Shown piece by piece: positions 20,201 to 28,997 of a stretch of DNA of 64,000 nucleotides. Within the stretch, counting starts at the first letter, position 1; each line of letters starts with the position of its first letter. The stretch lies in contig NZ_JAJSLX010000001.1 of assembly GCF_021290925.1 (NCBI RefSeq), forward strand, positions 620,001-684,000, given 5' to 3'. This DNA comes from Sessilibacter corallicola (GTDB taxonomy: Bacteria; Pseudomonadota; Gammaproteobacteria; Pseudomonadales; Cellvibrionaceae). Position numbers and translations under genes: made by a program. A model generated the notes under the pieces. It searched no databases and had not been told where the DNA came from. It was given only the letters and a program-made list of their open reading frames with translations.

Positions 20201-21052
20201 TTAATAGTTAAAGTTAGCCATACTAGCGGCTTGATTAATACCATATTCTTCTTCGGTCATCGTTTGCACTCGACCACTGAAATAATTCTCAGAAAAATAT
20301 TGGTAATACTGTTGGCGATTAATTGCCTGTTTGTTCTGAACGCTCTCTAACGCTCTAATAGGTACTACCTCACCTGCCGATGGATTCCAGTTACCGGCTT
20401 CAATACCGCCATTAATGATATTGGTAACTACACCCATTCGATTGGCAAACGTGGTATTTACTCTGCCTTTTTGCTGATCGTTTTCAGAAGGTTGCCACTT
20501 TTGCAAAATAACATCCGAACACGATGGCTTGTTGTTACTGGCCGTACACCAAAACCATAGCGCCGTAGCCCAACCCAAATACGGTACTTGCGCGACGGCT
20601 TTGGGGTTTTGATAAATGTCTTCGTCAGAATTAGGAATCGAGTCTCGCGCTTTTTCGTAATTAAAAGCGTAAGAAATTTGCAAAGCTCCCCGCCCATAAT
20701 AAGATTGCTTACCATCAGGTGTCAGTCCATAACCTGTGCACCACACTTGATCTTCTGGGTTATGGGCACACAATTCTTCGACATACTCGCCACCTTCGTT
20801 AGCGAAATACAATCCCCTGGTGTAGGTGTTACTGTCACTGCCATCACCCGTGGTTTCATGAGCGGCATTTGCCAAAAAAGCGAGAATATTGGTTAAGGTC
20901 AGTTCCATGGTTGAGCCAATCAACTGAGACTCAAATACCTCTACCGCTTCGATTAACCCATCGTAGGTATAAAGCGCGCTACGGTTAGGAAACATGTTTT
21001 TAAAAACGTCTTGCGAAATAACGAACTCACCGTTGTCATCAAATACGGTCAT
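20201..21052 (-). CDS. Glycoside hydrolase family 19 (chitinase-like) protein
   Basis: 283 aa. The fold signature of GH19 is clear: FPNRSALYTYDGLIEA near residue 21, catalytic Glu in NAAHETTG at about 66, second acidic position near 86-89 in LYFANEGGE, and the substrate-cleft motif YYGRGALQIS at about 117-127. This is the plant/bacterial chitinase layout, cleaving beta-1,4-N-acetylglucosamine polymers; GH19 endolysins attack peptidoglycan, so the substrate is uncertain. No N-terminal signal peptide is seen. GGAGGAG lies just before ATG 21052. It is flanked by a RhiA-like gene upstream and the 75-aa gene downstream. Confidence 0.85.
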   Translation of the reverse strand: MTVFDDNGEFVISQDVFKNMFPNRSALYTYDGLIEAVEVFESQLIGSTMELTLTNILAFLANAAHETTGDGSDSNTYTRGLYFANEGGEYVEELCAHNPEDQVWCTGYGLTPDGKQSYYGRGALQISYAFNYEKARDSIPNSDEDIYQNPKAVAQVPYLGWATALWFWCTASNNKPSCSDVILQKWQPSENDQQKGRVNTTFANRMGVVTNIINGGIEAGNWNPSAGEVVPIRALESVQNKQAINRQQYYQYFSENYFSGRVQTMTEEEYGINQAASMANFNY

Positions 21053-21180
21053 AACTCCTCCACATAAATATTGTTCAGAGGTTTACCATTCTGGAGAGAA
21101 TCAGATAGATAAATTGCTTTATCAGTATCTGAATTCTCCCAGAAATATATGTTATCTAACTTGAATAACTAACGAGTAAA

Positions 21181-21786
21181 CTATAGCTCTTTCCAAGTAT
21201 TTTTTGCGGTAAATTCGATTTCAAGATCGGTAACACCACGGTACTCTAGCTTGTACGCATTAGGAGTTACGGTGCCAATATCGAGAATTTCACCTTCGGT
21301 GTAATTTCCGAATACGATCCAATAGGCAGGTTTCGGTCGCATCATGACTTGCATATTCGGTTGTGAACCCACAACAAAGGTACCTTTTCCAGACATACCA
21401 ATACCCAAGCTAACTTCACCGGATTTAATGCGTTGAGTTTGGTTTATGTACAATGTTCCTTCCTGCTCTCCTTGAGCTTGATCATCAAAGGTGTAGGCAT
21501 TGGAGTTGTAATCAAATTCAACTTTGTTTTGGGTTTTTAAGTTTGCATCCCAAGATTGGCTTGCAAACACTTTTGTTCCTGGCTCAAGGTTTTTTGTTCT
21601 CGACCAGATAAAGTTGTAATCTAACGTCCAATCGAATAAAAGCTTAGTTGTTGGGTGCGCTTCTTTCGCCAGCCACGCTAGCGTAGCGATTTCAATTTCA
21701 TTAACATCCGGAGATTCCTGAAATATACAGAAGCTACCTGTTTGCGATGAATTGTTATGTACCTTCAGAGTGTATTGAGTACTCAT
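21181..21786 (-). CDS. RhiA-like protein
   Basis: 201-aa protein without a signal peptide. The sequence pattern YTLKVHNNS, LAWLAKEAHPTT...FDWTLDYNFIWS, GTLYINQTQ and YWIVFGNYTEGE resembles RhiA, the abundant rhizosphere-expressed protein of Rhizobium leguminosarum, by memory only. Beta-rich prediction. AAGGA lies before ATG 21786. It is the first gene of a likely three-gene operon with the GH19 protein and a small protein, and it is next to a regulator gene. RhiA in Rhizobium is under quorum-sensing control; nothing here shows that. Confidence 0.5.
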   Translation of the reverse strand: MSTQYTLKVHNNSSQTGSFCIFQESPDVNEIEIATLAWLAKEAHPTTKLLFDWTLDYNFIWSRTKNLEPGTKVFASQSWDANLKTQNKVEFDYNSNAYTFDDQAQGEQEGTLYINQTQRIKSGEVSLGIGMSGKGTFVVGSQPNMQVMMRPKPAYWIVFGNYTEGEILDIGTVTPNAYKLEYRGVTDLEIEFTAKNTWKEL

Positions 21787-21887
21787 AAAATAATCCTTGG
21801 TAAATGTTATTTAATCGGCTTTGAAAACCGTATAAAAACGATATCAAGCCGTAGCGTTAGTGACGTTTGATTTCTTCATTAAAAGGT

Positions 21888-21915
21888 TTGATTTTTTCAC
21901 AACTGAAAAAATCAA
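21888..21915 (-). terminator. AT-rich perfect 12-bp hairpin after the regulator gene
   Basis: TTGATTTTTTCA (21888-21899) is the exact inverse complement of TGAAAAAATCAA (21904-21915), with loop CAAC. It lies 21 bp beyond the regulator's stop codon and about 100 bp upstream of the RhiA-like start. It may end the regulator transcript or be an operator for the RhiA operon. Confidence 0.4.
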
Positions 21916-21936
21916 TTTAAAAGAAGCTATTCTGCA

Positions 21937-22557
21937 TTAATTACAGCCACGCAGAGACGAGGGTTGACACCCAAATCGTTTTTTAAATAAGGTGGAAAAA
22001 TAATTGAAGTTAGAAAACCCAACATCCAGGGCTATCAAATGAATCGGCTTACGGGTTGTTTTAATCAACTCTATTGATTTCAACAATCTCTGTTCGCGTA
22101 ACCAAGCCATCGGACCGCAACCAACCATCGCGTTAAAAATTGCATTCAATTTATTTCTATTGCAGCCAACGCTCACACACAAATCGTTCAATGCAATATC
22201 ACAATCCATATTGTCTATAAGAAACCTGCATGAAGTCGCAAATAATCGTTCTTTCGGGGAAAAATCATTTTGCTTACTCTGTGTTTTAGGGCTATTCATA
22301 CGATCACAAACACGAGTTACTTTCATATATAACTCAGTATCTAACAAGGGCACAGAAAGATAATCATCCGCACCTAATGCAAATACTTTTTCCCTGTTGA
22401 CATAGGTCGGCTCCATCAACATAAAAATATATATTGAACCAGATATGCGATCTTTAAGATTTTTAATCAGTTGCTTTATATCAATGTTACTGGCGGGATA
22501 CTCAATCAATACGACGTTAATTTTGTCAGGTATAAATGAGTAGACCTCCTTTTCCAA
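21937..22557 (-). CDS. AraC-type regulator with degenerate receiver domain (5' frame break)
   Basis: 206 aa from a TTG at 22557. The C-terminal 100 residues are an AraC helix-turn-helix pair (LNDLCVSVGCNRNKLNAIFNAMV and IALDVGFSNFNYFSTLFKKRFG). The N-terminal part resembles the second half of a response-regulator receiver: VVLIEYPAS where phospho-Asp is expected, then ALGADDYLSVPL. The first half is missing from this frame. It can be recovered from a different frame upstream, starting at ATG 22640, which has GGAG 7 bases before it, and reading MSSVCFLHSNKPRL before a stop. A one-base shift near 22600 would join the two. So this is either a frameshifted pseudogene or a shortened gene. It is divergent in function but on the same strand as the RhiA operon downstream. 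Confidence 0.65.
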   Translation of the reverse strand: MEKEVYSFIPDKINVVLIEYPASNIDIKQLIKNLKDRISGSIYIFMLMEPTYVNREKVFALGADDYLSVPLLDTELYMKVTRVCDRMNSPKTQSKQNDFSPKERLFATSCRFLIDNMDCDIALNDLCVSVGCNRNKLNAIFNAMVGCGPMAWLREQRLLKSIELIKTTRKPIHLIALDVGFSNFNYFSTLFKKRFGCQPSSLRGCN

Positions 22558-22970
22558 CTCAATTATTTTTATATCAGATAAAACTTTTCTAACTACCTTA
22601 ACCTGGGTTTATTACTATGTAAAAAGCAGACTGAACTCATAGATTATCTCCGTGTTATACAATTTTAGCTTTGTCATAATTCAACCAAAAACTTCAATCG
22701 TTATTCAGTGTAAGCTCGGAGAAAAAACTAGTGTATTACACGATATTACGCACAAAAAATATTGATATACAGATACACAAATTAACAGAACAATTTAAAA
22801 CATTTAAAAAATCATTTAGACCAATAACAATCAGACAAGCAAAATAAAAAAAAAATAAATTATAAGAATTGTCACTTCTATTATAGGAAACAACAACCCA
22901 CCCTATTTTTTCCGCCTAAATCGGTAAGCGAATAAATTAATTTTACATTCAGGCATACATTTCAAACAGA

Positions 22971-23228
22971 ATGACAATGCCGCAATTACATAGACAGTAT
23001 TCAGATTATTTTAAAAGCCACCATTGAAGAAAAATATCCTAATGGACTTTTACAAGGTTTAAGCTTTTAAGAACGGCGGTATTTTTTAGGCCAATTTTTA
23101 CTCACACGAGCAACCCAGAATTTATTAGCCGTGTAAGCGAAGGTAAGAAAATTGGAGAAATAACTCGGATTAATTTTGAGCTATTTAAGAACCGAAGAAA
23201 AAGTGATCAAAAAATTCAGCAGATATGA
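22971..23228 (+). pseudogene. Possible remnant of a small gene
   Basis: One frame reads MTMPQLHRQYSDYFK from ATG 22971, meets TGA and TAA stops in about 23025-23040, then is open again to a TGA at 23226-23228, with codons such as PEFISRVSEGKKIGEITRI. Between the two parts a second frame gives a protein-like ATIEEKYPNGLLQGL. Two compensating frame changes would restore a protein of about 85 residues. No family recognised. The rest of 22641-23246 is very AT-rich with nothing identified. Confidence 0.3.
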
Positions 23229-23246
23229 AAATTCACTAACGGAAAA

Positions 23247-23732
23247 TTACGCCCAATAAAAAGCAGGCGCCATCAATCCCATCAAATTATAAAGTCCGTG
23301 AATAATAATGGCGGGTAGTACTCTTCCCCTTATCTCAAAACACATTCCAAAAATAATTGATGGGAAAAATACCGCCAAGGCTCCTACGGATGAAAAATAC
23401 CAGGCGTGGGCTGCGGCAAAAATAGCGCTTACGATAATATTGGCAGGAGTAAGTTGAATACCGGTTGTGAATAAGTTGCAAGAAAGGATTGGTGCTGCAA
23501 GAGATTTTATTTTCAAGGTTTCTTTGAGTAAGAAAGCACGAAAAATAATCTCTTCGCACACAGGGTAAAAAATACAGGCGAGTAAAAGGGTTCGCACAGA
23601 ATCAATGCGAGAAGGGTTTGGCCACTGCTGATTGATCAAACACCAAAGCGCCAATACAAAAAGGGCAACCCATACGGCTGCCCTTAATGTTTTTATTTCT
23701 TTAGCAGAAATACGTAAAAGATCTTTTGTCAT
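23247..23732 (-). CDS. CPBP-family glutamic intramembrane protease, probable MrtJ-type sorting enzyme
   Basis: 161-aa, multi-helix membrane protein. It has the CPBP/Abi catalytic motif EExxxR as CEEIIFRAFL (E60, E61, R65), a His at about 109 (AAAHAWYF) and a third motif with His at about 145 (IIHGLYN). Its ATG shares a base with the stop of the upstream nuclease gene (TAATG), so it is translationally coupled to that gene. The nuclease ends in a JDVT-CTERM-like tail, and CPBP proteases (MrtJ) are the known processing partners of that tail, so this is most likely the dedicated enzyme for one substrate. Confidence 0.8.
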   Translation of the reverse strand: MTKDLLRISAKEIKTLRAAVWVALFVLALWCLINQQWPNPSRIDSVRTLLLACIFYPVCEEIIFRAFLLKETLKIKSLAAPILSCNLFTTGIQLTPANIIVSAIFAAAHAWYFSSVGALAVFFPSIIFGMCFEIRGRVLPAIIIHGLYNLMGLMAPAFYWA

Positions 23733-26700
23733 TAACGCAGTAGGTTAGCAAGCTTTCTGCGGTTAATGAAGATCAATGCTAATGCTGCAAGTAATGGCAA
23801 GGTTGGGTCAATTGGTGCGTTCGGGCCACCGAAAGAACAACCAAAGGTATTGTCATCGTCATCATCTACGTTGATTTCAATGACTTCTTCAACGGTTACC
23901 GATACTTGATCCGTGCTAGAAGCACCTTCGGCGTCGGTTACGGTAACTTCGAACACCAATGTCATTTCAGTGCCGTCAACTAACGGTGCACCAAAACTTG
24001 GGGTCGCGGTATCTGCATCAACTAGGTTCACCGAGTCGCCACTGATTTGCGTCCAAGCAAAGGTTAATTCTCCGCCTTCAGGATCTGTTGAAGCAGAAGC
24101 ATCTAGATCTACCGTTACCCCTTCACCAATGGTGATGTCTGCACCAGCGTTAGCAACAGGTGCTTGGTTAACAACATCGTTAACCGTAACGGCCACCATG
24201 GCCGAATCCGTTGCACCGTCTTCGTCTGTCACCATAACCTGGAACACAAGGTCAGTAGCAACATCAACTTCAGGCGCGACAAAGCTTGCGTTCGCCGTAT
24301 CTGCATTGGTTAGGGTTACCATAGCACCGCTGACTTGAGTCCAAGCAAACGTGCTGATTGCGGCGTCATCGGTTGATGCACTGGCGTCTAGGTTTACGGT
24401 ATCGCCTTCATTAACAGTTTGTGCATTTCCGGCGTTGGCTACAGGCGCTTGGTTTGGTGCTTCTAGGTTTAAACCAACAATCACAGGATCGTGATCGGAA
24501 TAACGCGTTGCCGTGCTATCGTCGAAGTAAGAAAGATCTTTACCGAAGTCGGCGTTGTAATCTAATGCGTCGGCTTCGTCGGCGTTGATGTTCCAAACGG
24601 TTACGTCGTTAAGTTTTTCATTTAATTCATCGCTTAACAGGATGTAATCCAAAGTACCGGTTTGACCCGCAAATACAAACGAATTGGCGTCTGGACCTTC
24701 AACGTTAACAAAACCTTGGCCTAACAAGAATTGAACGGGTTCTTCTTGAGCGTAAGCGTTTAAATCACCCATGATGATCACGTCAGAATCGTCAACACCC
24801 GTTGGGTTGGTTGCCAACCAAGTTACGATGGCTTGTGAAGCTTCTAAACGACGCTGATTCCAGAACGCGGCACCGTCATTTTGATCAAAGTTGAGACTGG
24901 TGGTATCACTGATTCCAGACTGGCCTTTTGATTTGTAGTGATTAACCACAACGGTAAACTGATCACCGCTTGCAACTTCTTCAAACGTTGCCGCCAGTGG
25001 AACACGGTTAGTCGCTGGGCCTTCGAAAATTGGATCGGCGCTAAAATCACGGCCGGTAAATCCATCGAGAGTTGCAGCAATAGTGTCATCTAGCATGGCA
25101 ACGTTACTGCCATCGGCAAGATCAACAATTGCTGGCTTATAAATCATAGCGACGGCGATGGCATCACCACCAACAAACTGCACGCCCGGATTCACAAAAG
25201 TGTAAGTCTCAGAACCGATGGCTGTGTTAACCGCATCAACCAATACTTCTACTGCTGTATCAATTTCTGCATCGGTATCGAATTCGTTTTCGATTTCGAT
25301 TAAACCAACAATGTCAGCATCGATAGCAACAACCGCATTAACCAATTTTGCCAACTGACGATTAAATTCTAAGTCGGCTGGATCAGTACCAAAACGTGTT
25401 AGGTCATCTGCACCGCGAGGCGAGAAACCGTTGGCCGTTTGTGCATTGCCATCATCAATGGTGGAGAAGAAATTTAATACATTCATTGAAGCAACTTTAA
25501 CGCTGCCGCCAACGTCTTCTGGTGTTGCCGGACGTGGGTTTAATGAATCAGTATTGGCTGTTGAAGTGAAAGTATTTAAACCGTCAGCGTGAGAACGCAC
25601 ACGCCAAGTTGCGCCCGAGGCCGCGTTACCGGCAAATTTATAATCCAACACACCAGTTAAACCTGTGATGGTATCGCCCATGCGCGGCGCTGATGCTTCG
25701 TTGTAGGTAAAACCAAATAAACCAGACACGTTTTCGTTTTGGTTATTTAAGCCATCATCAACAACGATTTGACGAGCACCGATGCTGCGAAGGTGAGCAT
25801 CAAAGCCGTCAACATCAGGAGTGTTGTCTTGAGTAAATTGACGTGGACGTTCACCCGCGGTTACGCGAATTTCATTAAAGCGATCTAGCTGGAATTGTTC
25901 GTTGATGGTTAAGGTTTCTGGGAAATTAACCAACATGCCTTCGAAGGCTTCTAAATCGGGCTGGAATGCACCATTACCATTTAATGTTACCGCAGTATTG
26001 CCCAATAAAGTGACATCAACCGCTAACGGAGAAACAATCGATAAAGGATCAGCAACGCACGGCGCAATAATAGTGACGGCGGTTACGGTATCGATTTGAG
26101 TTTCACCGAAGAACTGATCAACGGTACCGGAAACTCGAACCACATCCCCCAGATTTACATCAACGCCAAAAGAATCGTCAAAAACGTAAATACCTTCAGA
26201 AGAGGTTGCGTCGCCATCTTGGTCAGCGGTTTCTTCCATCACGTAGAAGCCACGTAGGTTGCGGCTGTCATCGGCATCGCCATCTTGGAAGTCACCAACT
26301 ACGATACCTTCGATAGTCACCAACTCGCCAATCATTGGACTGACATCGGTTTCGCCGAAATTATTTGTACCGTAAGTGCTTGGATTACCTTGAACAGCAG
26401 AAATTAATGCCAAAGGAGGCTCAGGTGCAGGCATTGGGTCTGGCGGAGTGACTACCGCAGTTCCAGCTAGAGGTACCGGTGTAGAAGCAGATGCGTTAGT
26501 AGTTTCGTTATCTAAAACGTTAGTTCCGCTAAAACTCCACTCTGCCTGAGTAAACGTAATATTTGGCGCAGTGATACTTGGATCACGTGCCGCCCAACCA
26601 TCTAGGTATTCCCAAAAGGTACCGGTTCCATCAACACCAACTTCACCAAATACGTCTGAAGCCGCGCCGTTGAAATATAAAATAAAAGCATCATCACCAT

Positions 26701-27052
26701 TTACGTTAACAACGTTATCAGCGAAATCAGCATCGAATCCAAAAAAAGCATTAAAGTTAGCAACGCCGCCATTGGAGGTTGAGGTGATATAAAGATAATC
26801 ACCCGCGGATACTGACATCACTGGGAAAGTAAATTCTGGCGCGCCACCTGATGCATTGCCGTTAGACGCACTTTCGATCCCATATTGACTTAAATCCGCA
26901 ATATCTTCCAAAGCCAATAGCTCAACAGCTTTAGGAGTACCACCTGACAATGGGCCATCAACCACAGCCGTTATCAATAAATCTTGCGCAAACACCGACG
27001 GTGTTAACGCCCCCAAGAGTGCTCCGGCGAGCAGTTTTTTGTTCATTTTCAT
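23732..27052 (-). CDS. Secreted ExeM/NucH-family nuclease with JDVT-CTERM-like tail
   Basis: About 1106 aa. ATG 27052 (MKMNKKLLAGALLGALTPSVFA) gives a clean Sec signal peptide; the longer reading from a TTG at 27115 adds 21 residues before it. Domains in order: lamin-tail-like domain (LITAVVDGPLSGGTPKAVEL), an OB-fold region, an endonuclease/exonuclease/phosphatase domain with KVASMNVLNFF, NHYKSKGQ, IIMGDLNAYAQEEP and the terminal SDHDPVIVG, then two Ig/PKD-like repeats each starting NQAPVANAG. The C-terminus is an Asp-rich linker, the motif GCSFGGPNAPIDPTLP, a hydrophobic helix and a basic end (RRK). This family degrades extracellular DNA. The tail predicts cell-surface anchoring and processing by the coupled CPBP protease. 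Confidence 0.9.
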   Translation of the reverse strand: MKMNKKLLAGALLGALTPSVFAQDLLITAVVDGPLSGGTPKAVELLALEDIADLSQYGIESASNGNASGGAPEFTFPVMSVSAGDYLYITSTSNGGVANFNAFFGFDADFADNVVNVNGDDAFILYFNGAASDVFGEVGVDGTGTFWEYLDGWAARDPSITAPNITFTQAEWSFSGTNVLDNETTNASASTPVPLAGTAVVTPPDPMPAPEPPLALISAVQGNPSTYGTNNFGETDVSPMIGELVTIEGIVVGDFQDGDADDSRNLRGFYVMEETADQDGDATSSEGIYVFDDSFGVDVNLGDVVRVSGTVDQFFGETQIDTVTAVTIIAPCVADPLSIVSPLAVDVTLLGNTAVTLNGNGAFQPDLEAFEGMLVNFPETLTINEQFQLDRFNEIRVTAGERPRQFTQDNTPDVDGFDAHLRSIGARQIVVDDGLNNQNENVSGLFGFTYNEASAPRMGDTITGLTGVLDYKFAGNAASGATWRVRSHADGLNTFTSTANTDSLNPRPATPEDVGGSVKVASMNVLNFFSTIDDGNAQTANGFSPRGADDLTRFGTDPADLEFNRQLAKLVNAVVAIDADIVGLIEIENEFDTDAEIDTAVEVLVDAVNTAIGSETYTFVNPGVQFVGGDAIAVAMIYKPAIVDLADGSNVAMLDDTIAATLDGFTGRDFSADPIFEGPATNRVPLAATFEEVASGDQFTVVVNHYKSKGQSGISDTTSLNFDQNDGAAFWNQRRLEASQAIVTWLATNPTGVDDSDVIIMGDLNAYAQEEPVQFLLGQGFVNVEGPDANSFVFAGQTGTLDYILLSDELNEKLNDVTVWNINADEADALDYNADFGKDLSYFDDSTATRYSDHDPVIVGLNLEAPNQAPVANAGNAQTVNEGDTVNLDASASTDDAAISTFAWTQVSGAMVTLTNADTANASFVAPEVDVATDLVFQVMVTDEDGATDSAMVAVTVNDVVNQAPVANAGADITIGEGVTVDLDASASTDPEGGELTFAWTQISGDSVNLVDADTATPSFGAPLVDGTEMTLVFEVTVTDAEGASSTDQVSVTVEEVIEINVDDDDDNTFGCSFGGPNAPIDPTLPLLAALALIFINRRKLANLLR

Positions 27053-27813
27053 ACTCAACAACCACTTATTATTAAAAGAACGATTCCTAGCAAAATTTAA
27101 CCGGTTAACTTGCAAATCCTAAGCCGAAACAAACTAAAAGTTATAACCACTTAGTAATGAAGTATTAATTTTTAGACGATTCTGCCATTCCATTAATACA
27201 TTTAAATTACTAAATAACATCACAGAGCTGTAAAGTAATGCTAAAAAAGCATAATTTATAACCACTATTCGAATATGGATAAAATTTTAATAAACAAAAA
27301 ACATAAAGCTAGGGCCGCATTAGTAGTCCTACTTGTAGGTTATTAAATAGTTTTCTTAGATTAATTTATAATAAACGGAAGAAATTCAATAACCATTAAT
27401 AACATCTTTTAACGGTTATCTTTCAGTTTTGAGAATATTTTGTGATGTCTAAAACAACAAATTCATCTGTAAGTATGAAAAAAAGAAAAAAAACAGAAAA
27501 AAAACCAGAATTAAGTATGAATTTCAGAAAAATTTAACGTTGTATTTCGCTCAATTTAATCGCCTTGATTGCGCCATTAATTTTCCGCTACTCTTCCCCA
27601 CGCGTACAAAAAATTAATCTAAGTACACATCTTCTCAACGGATTAGGAAGCTCTAACCCATTTAACAAGAATTAATTCGCAGTAAAAATTTTGAAACATT
27701 TGCGTTATTTATTTACGTCATTTGTTAATAATTATTTTTATTACAAAAAATTCGACGTTAATTAGAACTGCCTACAAAACAAATAAAAACCTAGAAGTTC
27801 ATAGGAGCAAGAC
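27053..27813. other. AT-rich intergenic region
   Basis: 761 bp, very AT-rich with poly-A runs (for example 27477-27510). Divergent promoters for the nuclease and the tautomerase gene must lie here. No ORF, RNA gene or repeat could be supported. Confidence 0.5.
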
Positions 27814-28029
27814 ATGCCTTACATTGATATTAAAGTTTTTAAAGACGAATTAACTTCTGAGCAAGCATCAGAATTAATCAGCAAAGTAACTGACGCAGTG
27901 GCAGAAGTTACCAGTGAAAAACTACGTGATGTTACTTGGATTACTATTGATGAAGTTAAAGACGGCCACTGGGGCGTAGGCGGCAACGCACTGGCGTTAA
28001 GTGACGTTAAAAAAATAATGGAAAGTTAA
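27814..28029 (+). CDS. 4-oxalocrotonate tautomerase-family protein
   Basis: 71-aa protein beginning MPYIDIKVF: proline 2 becomes the N-terminal catalytic base after Met removal, the hallmark of the tautomerase superfamily. The remainder (LTSEQASELISKVTDAVAEVT, then WITIDEV, HWGVGGN) fits the 4-OT subunit fold of beta-alpha-beta. AGGAG stands 7 bases before the ATG. The substrate cannot be inferred; no aromatic-degradation genes are nearby. Confidence 0.88.
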   Translation: MPYIDIKVFKDELTSEQASELISKVTDAVAEVTSEKLRDVTWITIDEVKDGHWGVGGNALALSDVKKIMES

Positions 28030-28039
28030 ATTTCTGTTG

Positions 28040-28071
28040 CTTTGATTAACGCACACCTGCGTTAATCAAAG
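28040..28071. terminator. Perfect 14-bp hairpin between convergent genes
   Basis: CTTTGATTAACGCA (28040-28053) and its exact inverse complement (28058-28071) flank the loop CACC. It lies between the convergent tautomerase and rraA genes and probably serves both, although no long T-run follows on either strand. Confidence 0.65.
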
Positions 28072-28095
28072 TATATCCTAGCGGGTAGAAACCCT

Positions 28096-28581
28096 CTATT
28101 CAGGAAGTTTAGTTTCTGAAATAACAATGCCGTTGTTATCACAATAAATCCAATCACCGGGATTAATGGTGTGGCCAGCAAAGGTAACCGCAACGTTTAA
28201 ATCACCAATGCCGCGTTTATCCGTTTTTAACGGAATAGTATTCAATGCTTTAACACCCAGCTTCAGCGCAGCAATTTCATCGCAATCTCGGATACAACCA
28301 AAGATCACAAAACCTGCCCAGCCATTGGCAACGGCTTTCTCAGCAATCATATCGCCGAGCAAGGCTCTGCGAAGTGAACCGCCGCCATCAACCACCAATA
28401 CCTTGCCTTCACCCGGCTGATTAGCTTGCTCTTTGACGAGTGAATTATCTTCATGGCACTTAACCGTAACCACTTCACCAAAAAACTGTTTATTTCCACC
28501 GTAATTATTGAAGATGGAATCTAGGACTCTCAAACTGCTTTCGTGATCGTCACATATATCAGGGGTTGAAACTTTTTCCAT
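28096..28581 (-). CDS. rraA: RraA-family protein
   Basis: 161 aa, the length of RraA. In E. coli RraA is a trimeric inhibitor of RNase E; related proteins are 4-hydroxy-4-methyl-2-oxoglutarate/oxaloacetate aldolases. The core [28 protein letters not shown]-like segment and [20 protein letters not shown] (the conserved G-x-x-R-D) are present, ending [14 protein letters not shown]. Whether it acts on RNase E or as an aldolase cannot be decided here. Confidence 0.85.
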   Translation of the reverse strand: MEKVSTPDICDDHESSLRVLDSIFNNYGGNKQFFGEVVTVKCHEDNSLVKEQANQPGEGKVLVVDGGGSLRRALLGDMIAEKAVANGWAGFVIFGCIRDCDEIAALKLGVKALNTIPLKTDKRGIGDLNVAVTFAGHTINPGDWIYCDNNGIVISETKLPE

Positions 28582-28821
28582 AGATGACTCCTTTTCTTCG
28601 TTTGTTTTCCCTTACTATACAAGGTTCCCGCCAACAGTTTTAGTATTAGGATTCTCTTGTGGGAACCTGTGATTGTATTTTCGGACAAACCCACAACGGT
28701 TACTTTTTGGCCGTCGATATTTGTCCAAGGCAAAAGCAAACAAATGTACAAAAGGTATGATAGCCTAGAGCGTACTATCATTAATGTAATACGCTCTAAT
28801 CAAACGCCCTCGAACACCCGG

Positions 28822-28892
28822 TTGTTGTAACCAGGGTTTAGCCCATTCCTCATGGGTGACAGACATCGGTGGCGGAATCCGTTAGACAACAA
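28822..28892 (+). promoter_or_regulatory. Possible structured leader of the drug-exporter gene
   Basis: TTGTTGT+AAC (28822-28831) pairs with GTT+ACAACAA (28881-28892, AG bulged) to close a roughly 50-nt interior containing a small CCCAT/ATGGG hairpin (28842-28856). A further 7-bp hairpin GCTTTCT/AGAAAGC follows at about 28930-28950, before the gene. A separate 9-bp inverted repeat TAGAGCGTA/TACGCTCTA is at 28766-28798. No known riboswitch class was matched. The rest of 28582-28997 holds no gene. Confidence 0.3.
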
Positions 28893-28997
28893 ATCCAATT
28901 CTCTGATTAAACGACGATTTCAGGTGTCTTTTAGCTTTCTATTTTGAGAAAGCGAACAGCAGCCTACATTGACGCTTTTCAGCTAAGTAGTATCTAG

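Noticed and set aside
23247-23732. CPBP protein as a phage abortive-infection (Abi) immunity gene
   Set aside because: Coupling to a substrate with a C-terminal sorting tail explains it better.
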